Positions 31,187-43,901 of a stretch of 64,000 bases of DNA are shown here, piece by piece; position 1 is the stretch's first letter, and every line of letters starts with the position of its first letter. The position numbers and the translations under genes are program-made. This DNA is from Pochonia chlamydosporia 170 (Eukaryota > Ascomycota > Sordariomycetes > Hypocreales > Clavicipitaceae). Under the pieces are notes generated by a model, which did not search any database, had not been told where the DNA came from, and worked only from the letters and a program-made list of their open reading frames with translations. The DNA is taken from assembly GCF_001653235.2 (NCBI RefSeq), contig NC_035794.1, positions 2,728,001 to 2,792,000 of the forward strand. Reading direction: 5' to 3'.

Positions 31187-32712
31187 GATGTGAAATGCGA
31201 TGAATGCCAATGGGTGGTGTGCGTATGACTCCGATTCAGTAGGTGTGATAGTAATGCGCAGGATAGCAGAACGAAGCTAGAGAAAGAACTTTGATCATAA
31301 TCTATCTGTGCAGCTTAGAGGGATGACCGTGGTATCAATCATGAAAAGACATTGGCAACTGTGCTATTACATCGTAGTGCAAGGCTTCTTGTGGCTCGTG
31401 CTCCAGATTACGGACATCACTAGAGAGTGAGAGAAGTGATATCAATACAAAAACAGAAGAATAAAGCAACTTTGCTGCTAGTAAATTACGGTGAGCGCAG
31501 TTCTGAGACAAGCCGAATCTGCAGACCGAGATATCTCACACTCGTTCCCCGTATCAGCCAAGCCGATGGCGGGCATTAATGTGCAACGATTACACAGTTA
31601 CATAGAATCACGCTTTTGGTCAAATGACTCGTGAGGGCTGCCTACCTTGCTGCTCCTTTCCAATATGCATGTCTTACTGGGGGATGGTAGGGATTTCCAC
31701 TGAATACTCCAGGCCATGGGAGCTTTGATGACAAAGGGGATGAAACACTTGCAGTGCAGGTGAAACATTCTTACTGAAACGGATGGCAGCATTCGAGTAA
31801 AGCGACTTCGATTGGTCTAACGGGCAAGGGAGCCCAGTCCGTGTTCACGATGTTACGCTGACTTTAGAGTGTGCTGTTCTTATGTTCTAGACATGAGCGC
31901 GGAATACGTATCTTCGTGTTACACCGCACGATTATGCGTTATTCGGTACCGGCGTCGTACGTATTCCTGGCTGTCTACCATTTGAAGAAAGGTGTTGCTA
32001 AAAGAAAATGGACGCCAGGTCAAGCAACAAGGGAACAAAAGCGAAAAACTGCTGACACTGCTATCGTCGCTCGTTTGTACGCCTTCCCTCTGGTTACGGC
32101 GTGAGTGGTGGCGAGCGAGGCACCACTTCGCTCACTGAATCATCCACTCGCCTCGTTTAGTGTTTCCGCAGATTATTTCTGTTTAATTACGAATGCATAG
32201 GACGAATACGCCTGAGACAGAGGCCGTACTCTCGGGATCGCGGGCGAGTTGTTTGGCGACCTGCCTCAGTGCCCAATCTGGCGTATTTGTCTCACGAGCC
32301 TCAACAATTCGCCTGGTAAGCCTAGCCGAATTGCAATATGCTGCGTAAATATTTGAAGGATTACAGTAGAAACGCCTATTTACTACTGTTCAAGAAGACT
32401 TGACTGGTAATCGGTTGCCAAACAGGCATCTCTCTCCATGTGAGACAAATTTACGGCATGTAGGACTAGCTAATAGCTTTAGATGACGGGGAAATGCTGG
32501 CTGAGTGAGCAGTCGCTTCGTGGCGCAATGACAATGGTGATGGTGATGGAGATGAGGCGTTGATGGCTGAGACTGAAGGTACAGCTGATAACACGTCGTC
32601 TTGATGAAGGGCGGGTAACTCTAGACGTGATTATAAGGCATCGAGCCTCCGAGCTCCTGACACTAGCAGTTGGGTCTTGGGCTTGTACACTATACCAACA
32701 TCGCTGATAGCA
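31187..32712. other. gene-free stretch between divergent P450 and sulfotransferase genes
   Basis: About 1.5 kb of shared upstream DNA. A short inverted stretch (gagcgaggcaccacttcgctc) lies at about 32113-32133. No supportable gene is present. Confidence 0.35.
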
Positions 32713-33537
32713 ATGGCGCCGCTGAAGGTAATAGGTGCTGGGTTTGGGCGTACGGGCACATTGAGCCTGTGTTTTGCCTTAGATATTTTGGGGTAGGTTG
32801 AGACTAGTCCCTGATATAACTCTTATACTTTGCTAACCCGGTCGACTGCATTGGCAGATACACATGTCACCACATGGAAAAGGTGCTCCTTGACCCAACC
32901 CAAGATCCAGATGACTTTGCAAGAGCGTACCGAGATCGCCATGCGGACTGGGACAAGGTGTTCGAGGGCTACGACGCAGCGGTTGACTGGCCATCTGCCG
33001 AGTTCTGGCCGGAACTCGTAGAAAAGTATCCAGACGCAAAAGTATTACTCACAGTGCGCGACCATGAGGACTGGTACATGTCGGTAGGCAAGACGATCAA
33101 AGAATGGCCAATGGACCCGGCTATCCAATGGCCGGAACGCATGCTAAAGACGAGGAACATGGCTCGCATTATTGTGAAAGAAGGTGCCTTAAGCGGTTAC
33201 AGTGACAAGGACACCATGATTTCTAAATTCATCCACAATACTACGCGAGTCAAAACAGCCATCCCTGAGGACCGACTGCTGGTGTTTCATCCCGGCGATG
33301 GTTGGGGCCCTCTCTGCAAGTTCCTAGGTAAAAATGAGCCGGATACAGCGTTTCCTCACTGCAATCGTAGTGGAGACTTTGTTGATAGGCTGCACTGGGT
33401 TAAGGAATCGATTGAGAGCGGAAAGAATCTAGCTGCTATGTAAGTTGGTGGTGATCATGTGCGGAACTGTTGAGTTTTGAAGCTGACTTGTGACCAGGCC
33501 GTACAAGATGGACGTCGTCAACGCAGCATGCAAGTAG
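32713..33537 (+). CDS. sulfotransferase-family P-loop protein, soluble
   Basis: 233-residue protein of the same P-loop family as the gene at 28495. Loop VIGAGFGRTGTLSLCFAL at residues 6-23; then CHHMEKVL, AVDWPSAEFW, and the conserved VLLTVRDHEDWYMSV. The segment LVFHPGDGWGPLCKFLG matches the family. Introns at 32793-32857 (branch gctaac) and 33440-33497 (branch gctgac) make the frame close with the ending AAMPYKMDVVNAACK. The first intron lies just after the P-loop, a position shared by many family members. It differs from the other copy by lacking a C-terminal membrane helix. It is divergent from the P450. Confidence 0.85.
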
Positions 33538-34214
33538 AACTACTGCGTAGTCCATAAGCTTTCAACGGACCTGCCCAACACCGAAACTGTCTTTCCTGGA
33601 CAGCTGATACCCAGGGCCAAGTTGGAAATCAAGTTCTGTTGTAGGTGGATGATGAATTAGCGGCCTGATGGCATCTGCGTGTTTCGCGGACACAATTTGG
33701 GAGGGCCATCGAATTAGCCTAACCATCATTTTCTGTCCTCTACCATTAATGGCGCCAGAAATTCTCTAAATCCTTCGGGTTCTAAGTAGCTCAGTACCTG
33801 GGAGGCCATCATTGTCCTCCAGCTATTATCCAGAAAATAAAGTTCACCCAGTCAGTTATACAGAGGATCAATATCCCGTGTCGAGAGCTGCGTCCATATC
33901 TGTGTATCTGGCCCACGGGGTGAGGATTCACATACTATCGTGCTCAGTGATATAAATAGGGCCAAACAGGCATGCTGCTGAGGCTTAAACCTTTCATTGC
34001 CTTGCAGCTGCAAGATGTAACAAGCCATAGCGTTTCGATGTAATATATTCTCTTTCCCCGCTGCTTTGAGAATAGATATCAGTATGGTGACTCGAAATTC
34101 GAGTACCACTAGAGGTCACTTACAACCAAGGGTCCATCCTGTATACAACACGTCACCCAAAGAGTTGAGTGAAACTGATCTGCGGTGTAAGTGATATCAA
34201 CGTCCTCAGATATT
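33538..34214. other. gene-free stretch
   Basis: About 680 nt between convergent genes. Nothing recognised. Confidence 0.4.
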
Positions 34215-35799
34215 TCAGCCTGCTCTGTCTCTTCGTGATTCCCGCCACTGATGACCATACATGTACACTAGCCACAACGCAAGAGAAGCAGTCAGCCAGA
34301 ATCCTGCAATCACAGTCGCCGCCCAGCCTACTCCAATACATCTGATGACAGGTAGCGTCGCTGCAACTACTCCAGCACCAGACAATGATCTAAACAGCGC
34401 AATTGAAGCAATAGCTACAGCAGGCCGCTCGGCATTCAAGTCAATCAGCAACATGTTTAGTGTGTTCTGTGTGCCAGTCAACGTGTTGCCCAGCAGGGAG
34501 AGCAGTACGAACACGCCAGCGACGTGCACACGAGCGTGCAGTAACCAGCCATATAAAGTTACTAGTAATGCAGATGCATACAGAAACGGCAGTGTTAGTT
34601 GCAATCGCACTCTTTCTAGTGGTATTGCTTGAAGTTCTTCTGGTGCTTGGTGATTCTGCACGATTCTTAGTCCAGCTCTCGTACCATGGCGTCGATAATT
34701 ACGATCTGCTAGCGAGCCGACTGTCCATCGGGCAACTAATCCACCAACCGCATATGGTAGGTAACAAAGTCCGATATGTAGGGAGTTGAAGCCGTAGTTT
34801 GCTGCGAATAGGAGAGGTATGCTAACCAGAATCGCCATGTGGCCACTCATCATCAGCATGCCAGCAGAGATAACCAATGCAGTCGACGGATCGCGCATGA
34901 CGTGGAAAGTGTCCCAGAGGGATGGCCGGCGACGTATGCGAAGCTGTGTTGACGGATCTTGATCGTGTCGAGAATCTGGAATTGTTTCTGGCCAAAATCG
35001 TTGCCGACACGATCGATTCCACCATTGCGGGCGAATGCTGCCATTACCCACGATTCCTCGACACGTCTCTGGCATGACGGCGAGGATCATGGCGGCAAGT
35101 AATGTCGCCAAGATTGCAAGAAAGACGAAAATACTGCGCCAACCAAGGAACTGGGTGAAGACGCCCCCTAACACAGGCCCCAACACAGGTGCCACAGTCA
35201 TGCCGATCGATGCGTAGGCAACGTATTTGCCTCGATCAGCTCTCGTCACCAAGTCTGCTATCACGGCCATGGCTACGACTGAAACGCCGCTGCTGCCCAC
35301 GCTCTGCAGGCATCTGAGGACAAACAGGGCTGGCACATTCGTCTGTAAGGACAAGGCAACGTTGACCAAGACATAGCTGGCGAGACAAACGAGGAGAATG
35401 GGCCGACGACCGTTGTGTTCGGAGAGATTTGCAGTGAGTAGCGGCGCAAGGCCTTGGAATATCTGTCAAATAGCTGTTTGTAAGACCCTCACTTCGCAGG
35501 AACAATCAAATGTATAAAAGCAATCACTCTGGAGAAGTACGCACTAGAAATAATGTGATAGACAGGTTGATGGTGCTGTGAGAGGTGTGAAGATCTCGCG
35601 ATAGAGAATCTAGCGCTGGGAGGTAGATATTGCCTGATAGCGGGCCGAGAGTGGTAACCAAAGAGGCGAGTATAATGTACCCGACTTTCTCTGTCTGCGG
35701 CAGGGCACAATACGGGGGAAGCTGTGTCGGCTCCTCGTCTTCATGGTCTTCATGGCGGGACGGATGACGCGTTGTATCCGGCAATAGCTCCTTGGCCAT
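34215..35799 (-). CDS. MFS transporter, DHA1 (drug:H+ antiporter-1) type
   Basis: 500-residue major facilitator with 12 predicted helices. The family signatures are visible: GPLSGNIYLPALDSLSRDL in helix 1, HNGRRPILL between helices 2 and 3, QSVGSSGVSVVAMAVIADL, and GPVLGGVFTQFLGWRSIF for motif C. A long central loop is basic. One 82-nt intron at 35463-35544 joins ITLFL to IFQGLAPLLTANLSEHNGRR. Members of this group export drugs, polyamines or secondary metabolites. Its place next to a P450 and two sulfotransferase-like genes suggests an export role for a cluster product; that is inference. Confidence 0.87.
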
Positions 35800-38299
35800 G
35801 CTGAGGCTGGGAGTGATAGTCGATATTGGAAGTTCCCAGTGCCAAATCTAGACAAATATCCGACTCCTTGTGTGCCGCTGAACGTGCGCTGGGTTTGTGT
35901 CATGGATAACTACGCAAACATCGTTTGTGTGGGTGCAAGCAATCGTCCGGCGTGGAACCATTCGCATGCCTTGGTCCCACGGTGATAGCAAGTGAGAGTG
36001 AGACACCATTTCTTCCACGTCTTGTTGAGCACTGGAATATGAGACAACCGGGTTGCCGTGACCGCCCTGGTGGCGGCGCGAGTCATCAAAGCTCAGGAAA
36101 ATGTCCCACGGGCTGCAGCAAGGTTTGCAATTAAGGTGGGCGGGATCGGGGTTCTGAAGTCTTTGGGAGCTATCATGTAGCAGGGGCCTCTGCGGCTGAG
36201 AAAAGAACAAATCGTGACGCCTAAGCATATCAGAGGAGATGGTTGTTGAATTTGATGAAGAAGGGACGAACCGCAAGTACAGACGTTCTGGAAATTCGTG
36301 TTGCACTCGGTGTGATTGAAGCGTTAGATCGCCACGTGAGACCACAGCCGTGTAACCTACCTGAGACCTAGGAGATCGGAAGATTTCTTTTCTTCCGTGC
36401 GTTTGACGCGTTGGAGACGGCAAGACAGCTTGGTTGACTGGCGATGTAAATATGCTTGTCTTCCCTTGTACCTGTGAAGGACGCGGCGATCTCGATCAGA
36501 CGTCGTCAAAACTAAGAGGCCGATAGGGTGTCTGGGTAAAGGTACGACCTTGTGCTTATTAGCCAACAGCATGAACAACAGAGAACGGTCTCACTTCTGT
36601 CATCTACTAGGTTCTTTGCTTCCTCGAAGTCGCCGGCACCAGAAGATTCGGTGTGTGGGTGTGGTATGCTGAGCAACTGCGTGAGTGTATTTAACTTCAA
36701 GTGTTATATTGTTTACTGAAATTACCTGGGTCGAGCCTCCTCTTTCCAGTGATGTCAGCTACAAGATTAGGCTGTCCCAACATTTGAACACTGTTGTGCG
36801 ATGAAGAGTACCGTTCTCACCGCGTATTTACCCAAATTGCATGGTTGATAGTTGTTTTTATTGCTGACTGTATGGACATGTCTGTGTTGCACGACCAGCT
36901 GTTCTGCTTTGCTGCCATAATGCCCATAAGCAACGTATTAGGGTTAAAGTGAGTTGCGACTAAGCCTTTCCGTGTAGTCATGATTATCAAAAGATCAGGG
37001 GGTTACGTGGCAGAGGTGTGTAAGTTGTTTGACAAAACGCGAACGTGTATTAAACTAGCCGGCCGACTTGAGAGAGCACCTTTTGTTCAGAGTACTTCCC
37101 CTGTAGAAGTCAACTCGTACACAAACTAGAGATGAATTTGCTTCATGATACTAAATTGATGCTTCATAATAACACTTGGAAGCCAATCACCTGCAGAATC
37201 CGTTCAAGAATGACATTAATAGATACAACTAAAATTATCTTTTCGCATCGGCGGGCGTTCCCTTTGCCCGGCCAAGGGAACTGTCAATTCCCGGAATCAC
37301 AAATGGGTATTGTTCGTCCTAGCATAACGGTCTCGTCGGAACGAGAAAGGCCCCCTTCCAAGAAATCGATGATTATGTCCAGCCAACTGTTTCCTCTCTG
37401 GGAGCTCGGATTCATTCCTGACTGGCCGCCCCGACTCTATCTTCCCCGTGCTGTTGTCCATGTGGCGGTGTGCCACCAGCATCTTCGGCGCCGCCACCCG
37501 CATTCCGAACATTGAACATCGTGGGGAAGCTGATGAACTCTGGGGCTAGAGTCTGGGGAACCTTTGAATCGAACAGGAAGTTATTACACTTGTCAACAAG
37601 CAACTAGTCCGATATAATAGCCCCTTCACACCAATAACATCCATTTACACGCGAGCGATATTTGGTTCTTGTCGGTCTTTAGTATTTCCCTCTTGTGGGG
37701 TTACAGTACCAGACAAGGAAGGCCCTGGCTCAATATTGAAGCCCATGGCGATCGCATAACGCGGCATTTCGGGAGTTGGTTAGCCTATCTTCCGAAAACA
37801 CAGTGCATCGGTGTCCTATCGGAACTTTAGACTTAATAGTTCATGGATGACCAATGGACGAATAACCAATCATGATAGACCAATCCATATTACCAAGCTG
37901 AGAGGTTGCTAGTTTCTGAGAGGCGCACTCCATCGGTGTGTGGCCCATTCTCTCCTCAGTGTCCTCACAAGAGTCTTCTCTTTTGGTAGAATACGCAAAG
38001 TGGCATGGTGATCTCTGCACGGGTGAACTGGTAGAAAAGTCGGATGTCGCCACGGACACTATTGGGTCATTGGGCAACTAGCTCGTCCATTCTAAATTTT
38101 AACATTGGGTTGATGCCGGTATGCATGGTTATGGAGCGGAATGGAGCCGAGAGACAAAAAGTTAGCCGTGGCTTACCGACAAGGAGTCTAGAGTCCTACT
38201 TTAAACTCAACTTCTCCTCCGCACATGGACATGTTTGAGAATCGACATCAATGACATAGTGAATTTTGAATTGTTGTCGGGGCCACATGCGAAGTCATC
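35800..38299. other. long gene-free stretch
   Basis: About 2.5 kb. Several open frames were examined on both strands (for example 35848-36423 minus and 36512-36700 minus) and none shows a Zn2Cys6 finger, other domain or splice continuity. A degraded gene cannot be excluded. It separates the P450 group from the aromatic catabolic genes. Confidence 0.35.
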
Positions 38300-40026
38300 A
38301 TGGGCGAGCCAACTATCGATGAGAAATTTCAGCGTCATGCGCAATTTGTTGGTGCCCAGCCTGATCACCAGGCGACAGACCAGTGAGTTCATATCTCGGT
38401 GATCCAATCTGAGACACCAAAGTTATTGACATGGATGGCTAGATTTGGTCACTCGCTCGTGGATACGGATCCAAAGGAGGAGTCTAGGATACGACTAAAG
38501 ATGGACTTTGGACTTGTGCCTCTCGTCAGTCTTTTGTATTGTACGTTGTCTTGTCCTCTCAGAATTGTTCAGGTCTAATTCACGCAATCGCAGTACTCTC
38601 TTTCATTGACCGCTCCAATATCGGTAAGCATTCATCCCATCTGCTTATCATGGCAGCCGCTCACAATCCCAGGCAATGCTCGTCTCGCCGGCCTTGAACA
38701 CGACCTCAACCTTCACAACTACGAATACAATGCTGCCCTTTCCGTCTTCTACATCTCGTACATTGTTTTCGAAATCCCCTGTAATGCCCTGTGTAAATAC
38801 ATGGGACCAGGATGGTTCATCCCGACCATCACTCTGGGTTTTGGCATCCTCACTATTTGCACCGCCTTTGTGACCAACTTTACCACTCTCTGCGCAGTTC
38901 GCTTCTTACTCGGCATCTTTGAAGCGGGTATGATGCCGGGACTAGTGTACTTCTTGTCAAGATGGTATCGCCAGAGTGAGCTGACGTTTAGAGTGTCGCT
39001 GTTTATTATTTCTGCGTCGCTGGCCGGCGCATTCGGCGGGTTGTTGGCGTCGGCGATTTTGCGACTTGACAGCTTCGGGAGCTTGCATTCATGGAGGATG
39101 ATATTTGCCATTGAAGGTATAAACTGACATTCCACAACACAAACTTTCTCATCAGTCTCATCTTACATCTCTTTACAGGCATCGCGACCGCTGTTCTTGG
39201 AATAATATGCTTCTTCGCCCTCCCAGACCGTCCTGAAACCGCACTCTGGCTCACTCAGTCCGAGAAGGAGCTTGCCATTGCTCGCCTCAAGTCCGAACGC
39301 ATCGCCACTACCGAGCTCGTCGATAAATTTAGCTGGATAAGAATCCGTCTTGGCATCTTTAACCCCGTCGTGCTCCCCACAGCCGTCATCTTCCTCCTTA
39401 ACAGCATCACCGTCCACGGCGTTTCCTTCTTCCTGCCCACCATTGTCCGCACCATTTTCCCTGAACAAACCGTCGCTAACCAGCAATTACTCACCGTGCC
39501 GCCGTACGTACTCGGTGCAATCACCTGCGCGGGGACAAGCTATGTATCCTGGCGGGTGAACCGCCGAGGCATCTTTATGATTCTCTGTGCGCCGCTGACG
39601 GTCATCGGCTACGCCATGTTTCTTGCGTCTACAAACCCGAATGTACGGTATGGAGCGACGTTCCTCCCGTTTTTGGGTATTTTTACCTACGGCGCGTTGA
39701 CAAATTCGCATGTGGCGGCGAATGTGGTTTCTGATACGGCCAAGGCGTCGGCTATTGCTACGAATGTCATGTTAGGTAACATTGGGGGCTTAATCTCAAC
39801 GTGGGCGTTTGTGCCGTCAGATGCGCCGCATTATAGAATTGGGAATGGGCTAAATTTAGCGGCGCAGGCAAGCATGATTATTATTGCGTCCGTGATATAT
39901 TTCTGGGTGAAGAAGGATAATGCTAGGAGGGAGAGGTTGGATGTTGTGGCGGAGTTGGAGGGGAAAACGATGCAGGAGATTCAGGATATGGATTGGAAGC
40001 ACCCGGGATTTAGATGGAATAACTGA
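38300..40026 (+). CDS. MFS transporter, anion:cation symporter (allantoate/nicotinate permease) type
   Basis: 500-residue major facilitator of the ACS/Dal5/Tna1 type, usually importing organic anions such as carboxylates. Five exons were resolved: 38300-38382, 38443-38540, 38594-38623, 38673-39116 and 39179-40026, each junction keeping the frame. Family marks: PLVSLLYLLSFIDRSNIGNARLAGL across two introns, YNAALSVFYISYIVFEIPCN, FLLGIFEAGMMPGLVYFLSRWY and FALPDRPETALWL. The C-terminus (QDMDWKHPGFRW) is typical. Lying next to gentisate dioxygenase, it may import gentisate or a related hydroxybenzoate; substrate is inferred from context only. Confidence 0.88.
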
Positions 40027-40397
40027 TTTAGTTTTAATACATGTCTGACAAACTATGTTCTGGATTATGCTAGAAGCTTGCATCTACATCTACTCAACTT
40101 CACCGCTCTTAACTGTACACATCGTTTGGCCTACCTTCCTGATATCGATTGTGATATGGCAACAGTTAAAGTTGAATGAGGTAATCCTGACCTGCATAAT
40201 CTGCTAGAGACTAAACCTTGGGCTTTGTTGGTGTAGTGGCCAGTTTGGCACCATATCGAAACTCTTCAACTGTCTAGACTAACAGCTCAAATCGATTGCA
40301 GTTCACCAAACGGACAGCGCACTGAAAGAGAAAAGGGTTGTCATATGGCCATTCTCATACATCTCTAAGGCTACGTGCTCACGATGTGTCTCCGTCT
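40027..40397. other. short convergent intergenic stretch
   Basis: 370 nt between the 3' ends of the permease and gentisate dioxygenase genes. Nothing recognised. Confidence 0.5.
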
Positions 40398-41608
40398 CTA
40401 TGCCGGTCGTCTTAAACGCAGTGCATCCAAGAACGGTCCATCGTGGACGGCAACCAAATACGCCCCTTCCATACCGGAATTTAAATGCTGCACCTTTGAC
40501 CACGCCGGCACAGCAAATGTATCACCCGACTCCCACTCAAATTTCCCCTTTACTCCTTCAGAGGATTCTACTATCGAATAACCGTTCCCTTCATAGCAGT
40601 GGTATATAAATGAGCTGCTGTCCTGCATGATATCAGTCATCACCCCGGCATTTATTCGTTCGGCTTGTACACCAAGCGTAGTTGACAGTGGTTTCCCACC
40701 CGCTGTCGTGTAATGGTATGTGACATGAGACCCTGGCATTGCATCCAATGCTTTCTGGGTCTTTTCCCAGGGATGCCGCCATTCACAGGGGTTATCGAGT
40801 CTAAAGCGGTAGGTTAGTGACCGAATGAATTCCGCAGACGAAAATGCAACCTCGAGGCATCGGAGCTCGACCAGAACGGGTCTTACTTACGTGCTGGGAT
40901 ACCGTCTGTCAGAGTATCCTTCCGCAAAATGCACCCTTGCGTACGTAAAGAGAGGTAAGTTCAGCGCGTCCAGCCAAATAATAGGCTTGTCGGTCTCATT
41001 GCCATGATCATGCCAGTGCCAGGAAGGCGTAACCACAACGTCGCCTCTAATCAAGGGCATCTTTTTGCCTTCGACCGCTGTAAACCCCTCGCCAGATATT
41101 ATGAAGCGGCATGCGTATGCAATATGACGATGGGCGGGCGCCGTCTCACCGGGGTTGACGAGCTGGAGACCGGCGTAGATGGTGTCCGTCGTGTGAGGCG
41201 CAACTGTGATTGATACTGTCAACTCCATTCGAGGTGCATCATACATCAAAAAGACAAGACATTTGCCATACGAGCTGTTGCACTGGACATACCCATGTTT
41301 GGATTTACGAGCATCAACACCCTTCTCTCTGCCATCTCCTCGGGGACAATCTCTCCAGCCGTGGACAAGTACGGGAGCGTGTCTTTGTACTTCCACATGT
41401 ACGGTTTTGCCACCGGGTTTGGACTATGAGGGACCATGGCACCCATTCTGGACCACAAAGGTTCCAAATGTCGAGATGGAAGCGCTTGCAGAAACTCTGA
41501 CATGGTTGGTGGTGCGGCTTCCTGCGTGGTAGGGCCGTCTCCCAATGCGCTGACGTAGTCTTTGGGGCCGGTTGGGGCATGCTGCACTAGAGTTTGGACC
41601 AACTGCAT
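40398..41608 (-). CDS. gentisate 1,2-dioxygenase
   Basis: Bicupin ring-cleavage dioxygenase that opens gentisate (2,5-dihydroxybenzoate) to maleylpyruvate using Fe(II). 343 residues, the family's usual length. Marks: LEPLWSRMGAMVPHSPNP, ERRVLMLVNPNM then APHTTDTIYAGLQLV, the iron ligands in APAHRH (His130, His132) and SWHWHDHGN (His168, His170, His172), and DKPIIWLDALNLP. The C-terminal cupin has EWRHPWEKTQ and YHCYEGNGYSIV. Introns at 41204-41292 (89 nt) and 40801-40890 (90 nt) were placed by matching the conserved NPxM-x-AP-TTDTIY and RYP-DNPCEWRHPW joins. It is divergent from the FAH hydrolase gene with an 850-nt shared upstream region, which argues for joint control. Confidence 0.92.
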
Positions 41609-42461
41609 AGTCGCGGTGTGTCTATTGGGTTTATATTTGCGTCTAATATCTTGTTTGTGTTTGGAAGCTTTCAGTCGAAAATGGTAGATGCTGCAAGAGG
41701 GGTGCAAAGTCCTGAGAAATGGGAATGATATACCTTTTTGGTGGTTGTATTTTCTCCGAAATATCCTCATGCATAATCAAGAGTACAGCCTATTGATTCA
41801 TATTACCAGGAAATGACCTCACATTGCCCTTACTTTGCCAACCACCTCCCCCCAGCCTCTGCGGTGACCTCACAGACCGCGCCTCCGATACCATCGGCAG
41901 CAACGTCCGAAACGTGCCCTGTATTCCACAAAACTCGCAAACGAGACCCCTCAATCTCTCGCTCTTCGCCTTTTTCAACATTCCGTCCTACATGATTACC
42001 TGCCGATGTGATACACATCACTTCGTGTAAGTCAAACGGGAATATGTTAGCATGGGATGTGGAGTCAATAACACCAGACCAGACACAATAGCTCAGATGA
42101 GGTCCACACGAAACGGCCCTCCACATTGTTGTGCATCCGAGAGGGCGCGATTCCGACCGGACCATCGTTTTATTGGTCTACAGCCACAGAGATGGATGGA
42201 AGTGGTAAAACATATGCCGAGTTCTGGAAACCGTTTTCCGGACAGTTACGGAAGATGTAGGAGGCTGAGTAAGTAATGTCAAGGACCATGTACATTGTAG
42301 TCTGTGCCTATTTGCAGTGATACGTAGGCATATTACCTTTATATCACATTACAAATCATGTCTTGGATAGACGAATTGGAATCCCGAAGATATTGGCATA
42401 AATAAATGTCATAAAAACGGGAGTACGAAGAAATTTTGCATCCTCAGCGAGAACAAACATC
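41609..42461. promoter_or_regulatory. shared upstream region of the gentisate dioxygenase and FAH hydrolase genes
   Basis: 853 nt between two divergent genes of one pathway. No gene is supported here. No particular operator is claimed, but an inducer-responsive activator would be expected to bind in this interval. Confidence 0.4.
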
Positions 42462-43446
42462 ATGTCTTCCTGGAATCGTCTTATTCGATTCGTCAAAGAC
42501 AACGGCGCGGAAAGCTTTGGCGAACCGTGTATTGAGACTGACCAGCAACTCACGGATCAGTTGGCAAAAAATGAGCTTTGGGCGATTGCGCTGAATGGGC
42601 CTAGTGCCGTTGGTCCTCTGGTGCGCGGTGACAAGGTCCATGTCCACGCTCTACGGGACATTCTAAAGCCAAACGATGTCCCTATTGTGCGTTGCATTGG
42701 CCTCAACTACATGAAACACAGTATGTTGAACTGTCACTGCGCTCAACCCAACACACTGATTTTGCTTACCGACAATCAACAGTCCAAGAAGGCGGCCGAA
42801 AACCTCCTCCCTACCCATCAGTGTTCCTGAAGCCGTCCACCACGATTGCAGGTTTCGATGAAGACATACCCATTCCCACAATAGCCCAGGACGGGACAGT
42901 AGACTACGAAGGAGAGCTTGTATGTGGTCTTTATTCCCTCGTTAGGCACCTTCTTACAACCAACAGGCAGTCGTCATTGGAAAAACAGGCAAAGACATCC
43001 CCAAGAGCTCTGCGCTAGATTTCGTGGCTGGATATTGCGTTGCGAATGACGTTTCTGCCCGCGGATGGCAGAGGGATCCTTCAAAAGCCGGCGTTGTCCC
43101 TCAATGGTGCTTCAGTAAAGGCTTTGATAAGTTTGCGCCCTTGGGTCCGATGCTAGTTGCGCCGAGCTTGGTTGGTAATGCATCGGATCTTCATTTGCGA
43201 ACTCTCGTTAATGGTGAGGAGAGACAAAACACGAGTACTGGCGACTTGCTGTTTGGCGTAGAGGAGATTGTGAGTTTCTGTAGCCAGGGGACAACTCTTG
43301 AAGCTGGGACTGTTATTCTGACGGGGACGCCATCTGGGGTGGCTATGGGTATGAAGGAGCCGAAATATTTGAATGATGGGGATGTTGTTGAGGTTAGTAT
43401 TACTGGGTTGGGGAAAGTCAGTAACAAGATGGCCTTTCAGAAGTAG
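42462..43446 (+). CDS. fumarylacetoacetate hydrolase-family acylpyruvate hydrolase
   Basis: FAH-fold hydrolase of 291 residues, the short acylpyruvase type that lacks the N-terminal domain of true fumarylacetoacetase. Marks: VRCIGLNYMKH, PSVFLKPSTT, metal-binding VDYEGELAVVIGK (two Glu), VANDVSARGWQ (Asp), FDKFAPLGPMLV and VILTGTPSGVAMGM. Introns at 42721-42782 and 42920-42966 give KHIQEGGRKPP and GELAVVIG joins. In gentisate breakdown such enzymes split fumarylpyruvate (or maleylpyruvate directly) into pyruvate and fumarate (or maleate). Placement head to head with gentisate dioxygenase supports this role over general oxaloacetate decarboxylase or acylpyruvase activity. Confidence 0.9.
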
Positions 43447-43901
43447 TTTTGCAGCCGCTGCGATTGAACTTTGTATACTTAAGGCACATCCGCCTGGTGA
43501 CCGCCCATGAACTGGGAGGCGGATTCCCGTTTAGATTATCCGGACAACGGGCATGGCAACTAAATATTGTTCGCCAGGCTACACTCTGAAATTTCGAAAC
43601 ATGTTAAACTTATGAGTACCTTAAAGCGAGATATGCAGTCCTGCAAGAGTCTGGTCACTATTAAGTGATCACTGCGAAACTAACCAGGCCCAGAAACAGT
43701 TCATTCACTTAAAAAATTGGAGATTCAAGAGGGAAATCCTTGCAATTTGTTTAATAACGTTTCTGGTCATTAATTTTCGTCTTAGTGGATGTATCACTGA
43801 CACCATGTCTGGTAGAAATGGCAACGTCTCTGCAACTCATCATCACTACTACCACGAAATTTGACACCCTCGTAAGCAGCACGTACAACAAACAAGCCTC
43901 A
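43447..43901. other. short convergent intergenic stretch
   Basis: 455 nt between the FAH hydrolase and DOPA dioxygenase 3' ends. Nothing recognised. Confidence 0.45.

Noticed and set aside
35848..36700. Possible transcription factor gene between the P450 group and the gentisate genes
   Set aside because: A Zn2Cys6 pattern was looked for on both strands and not found; the frames cannot be joined by good splice sites.
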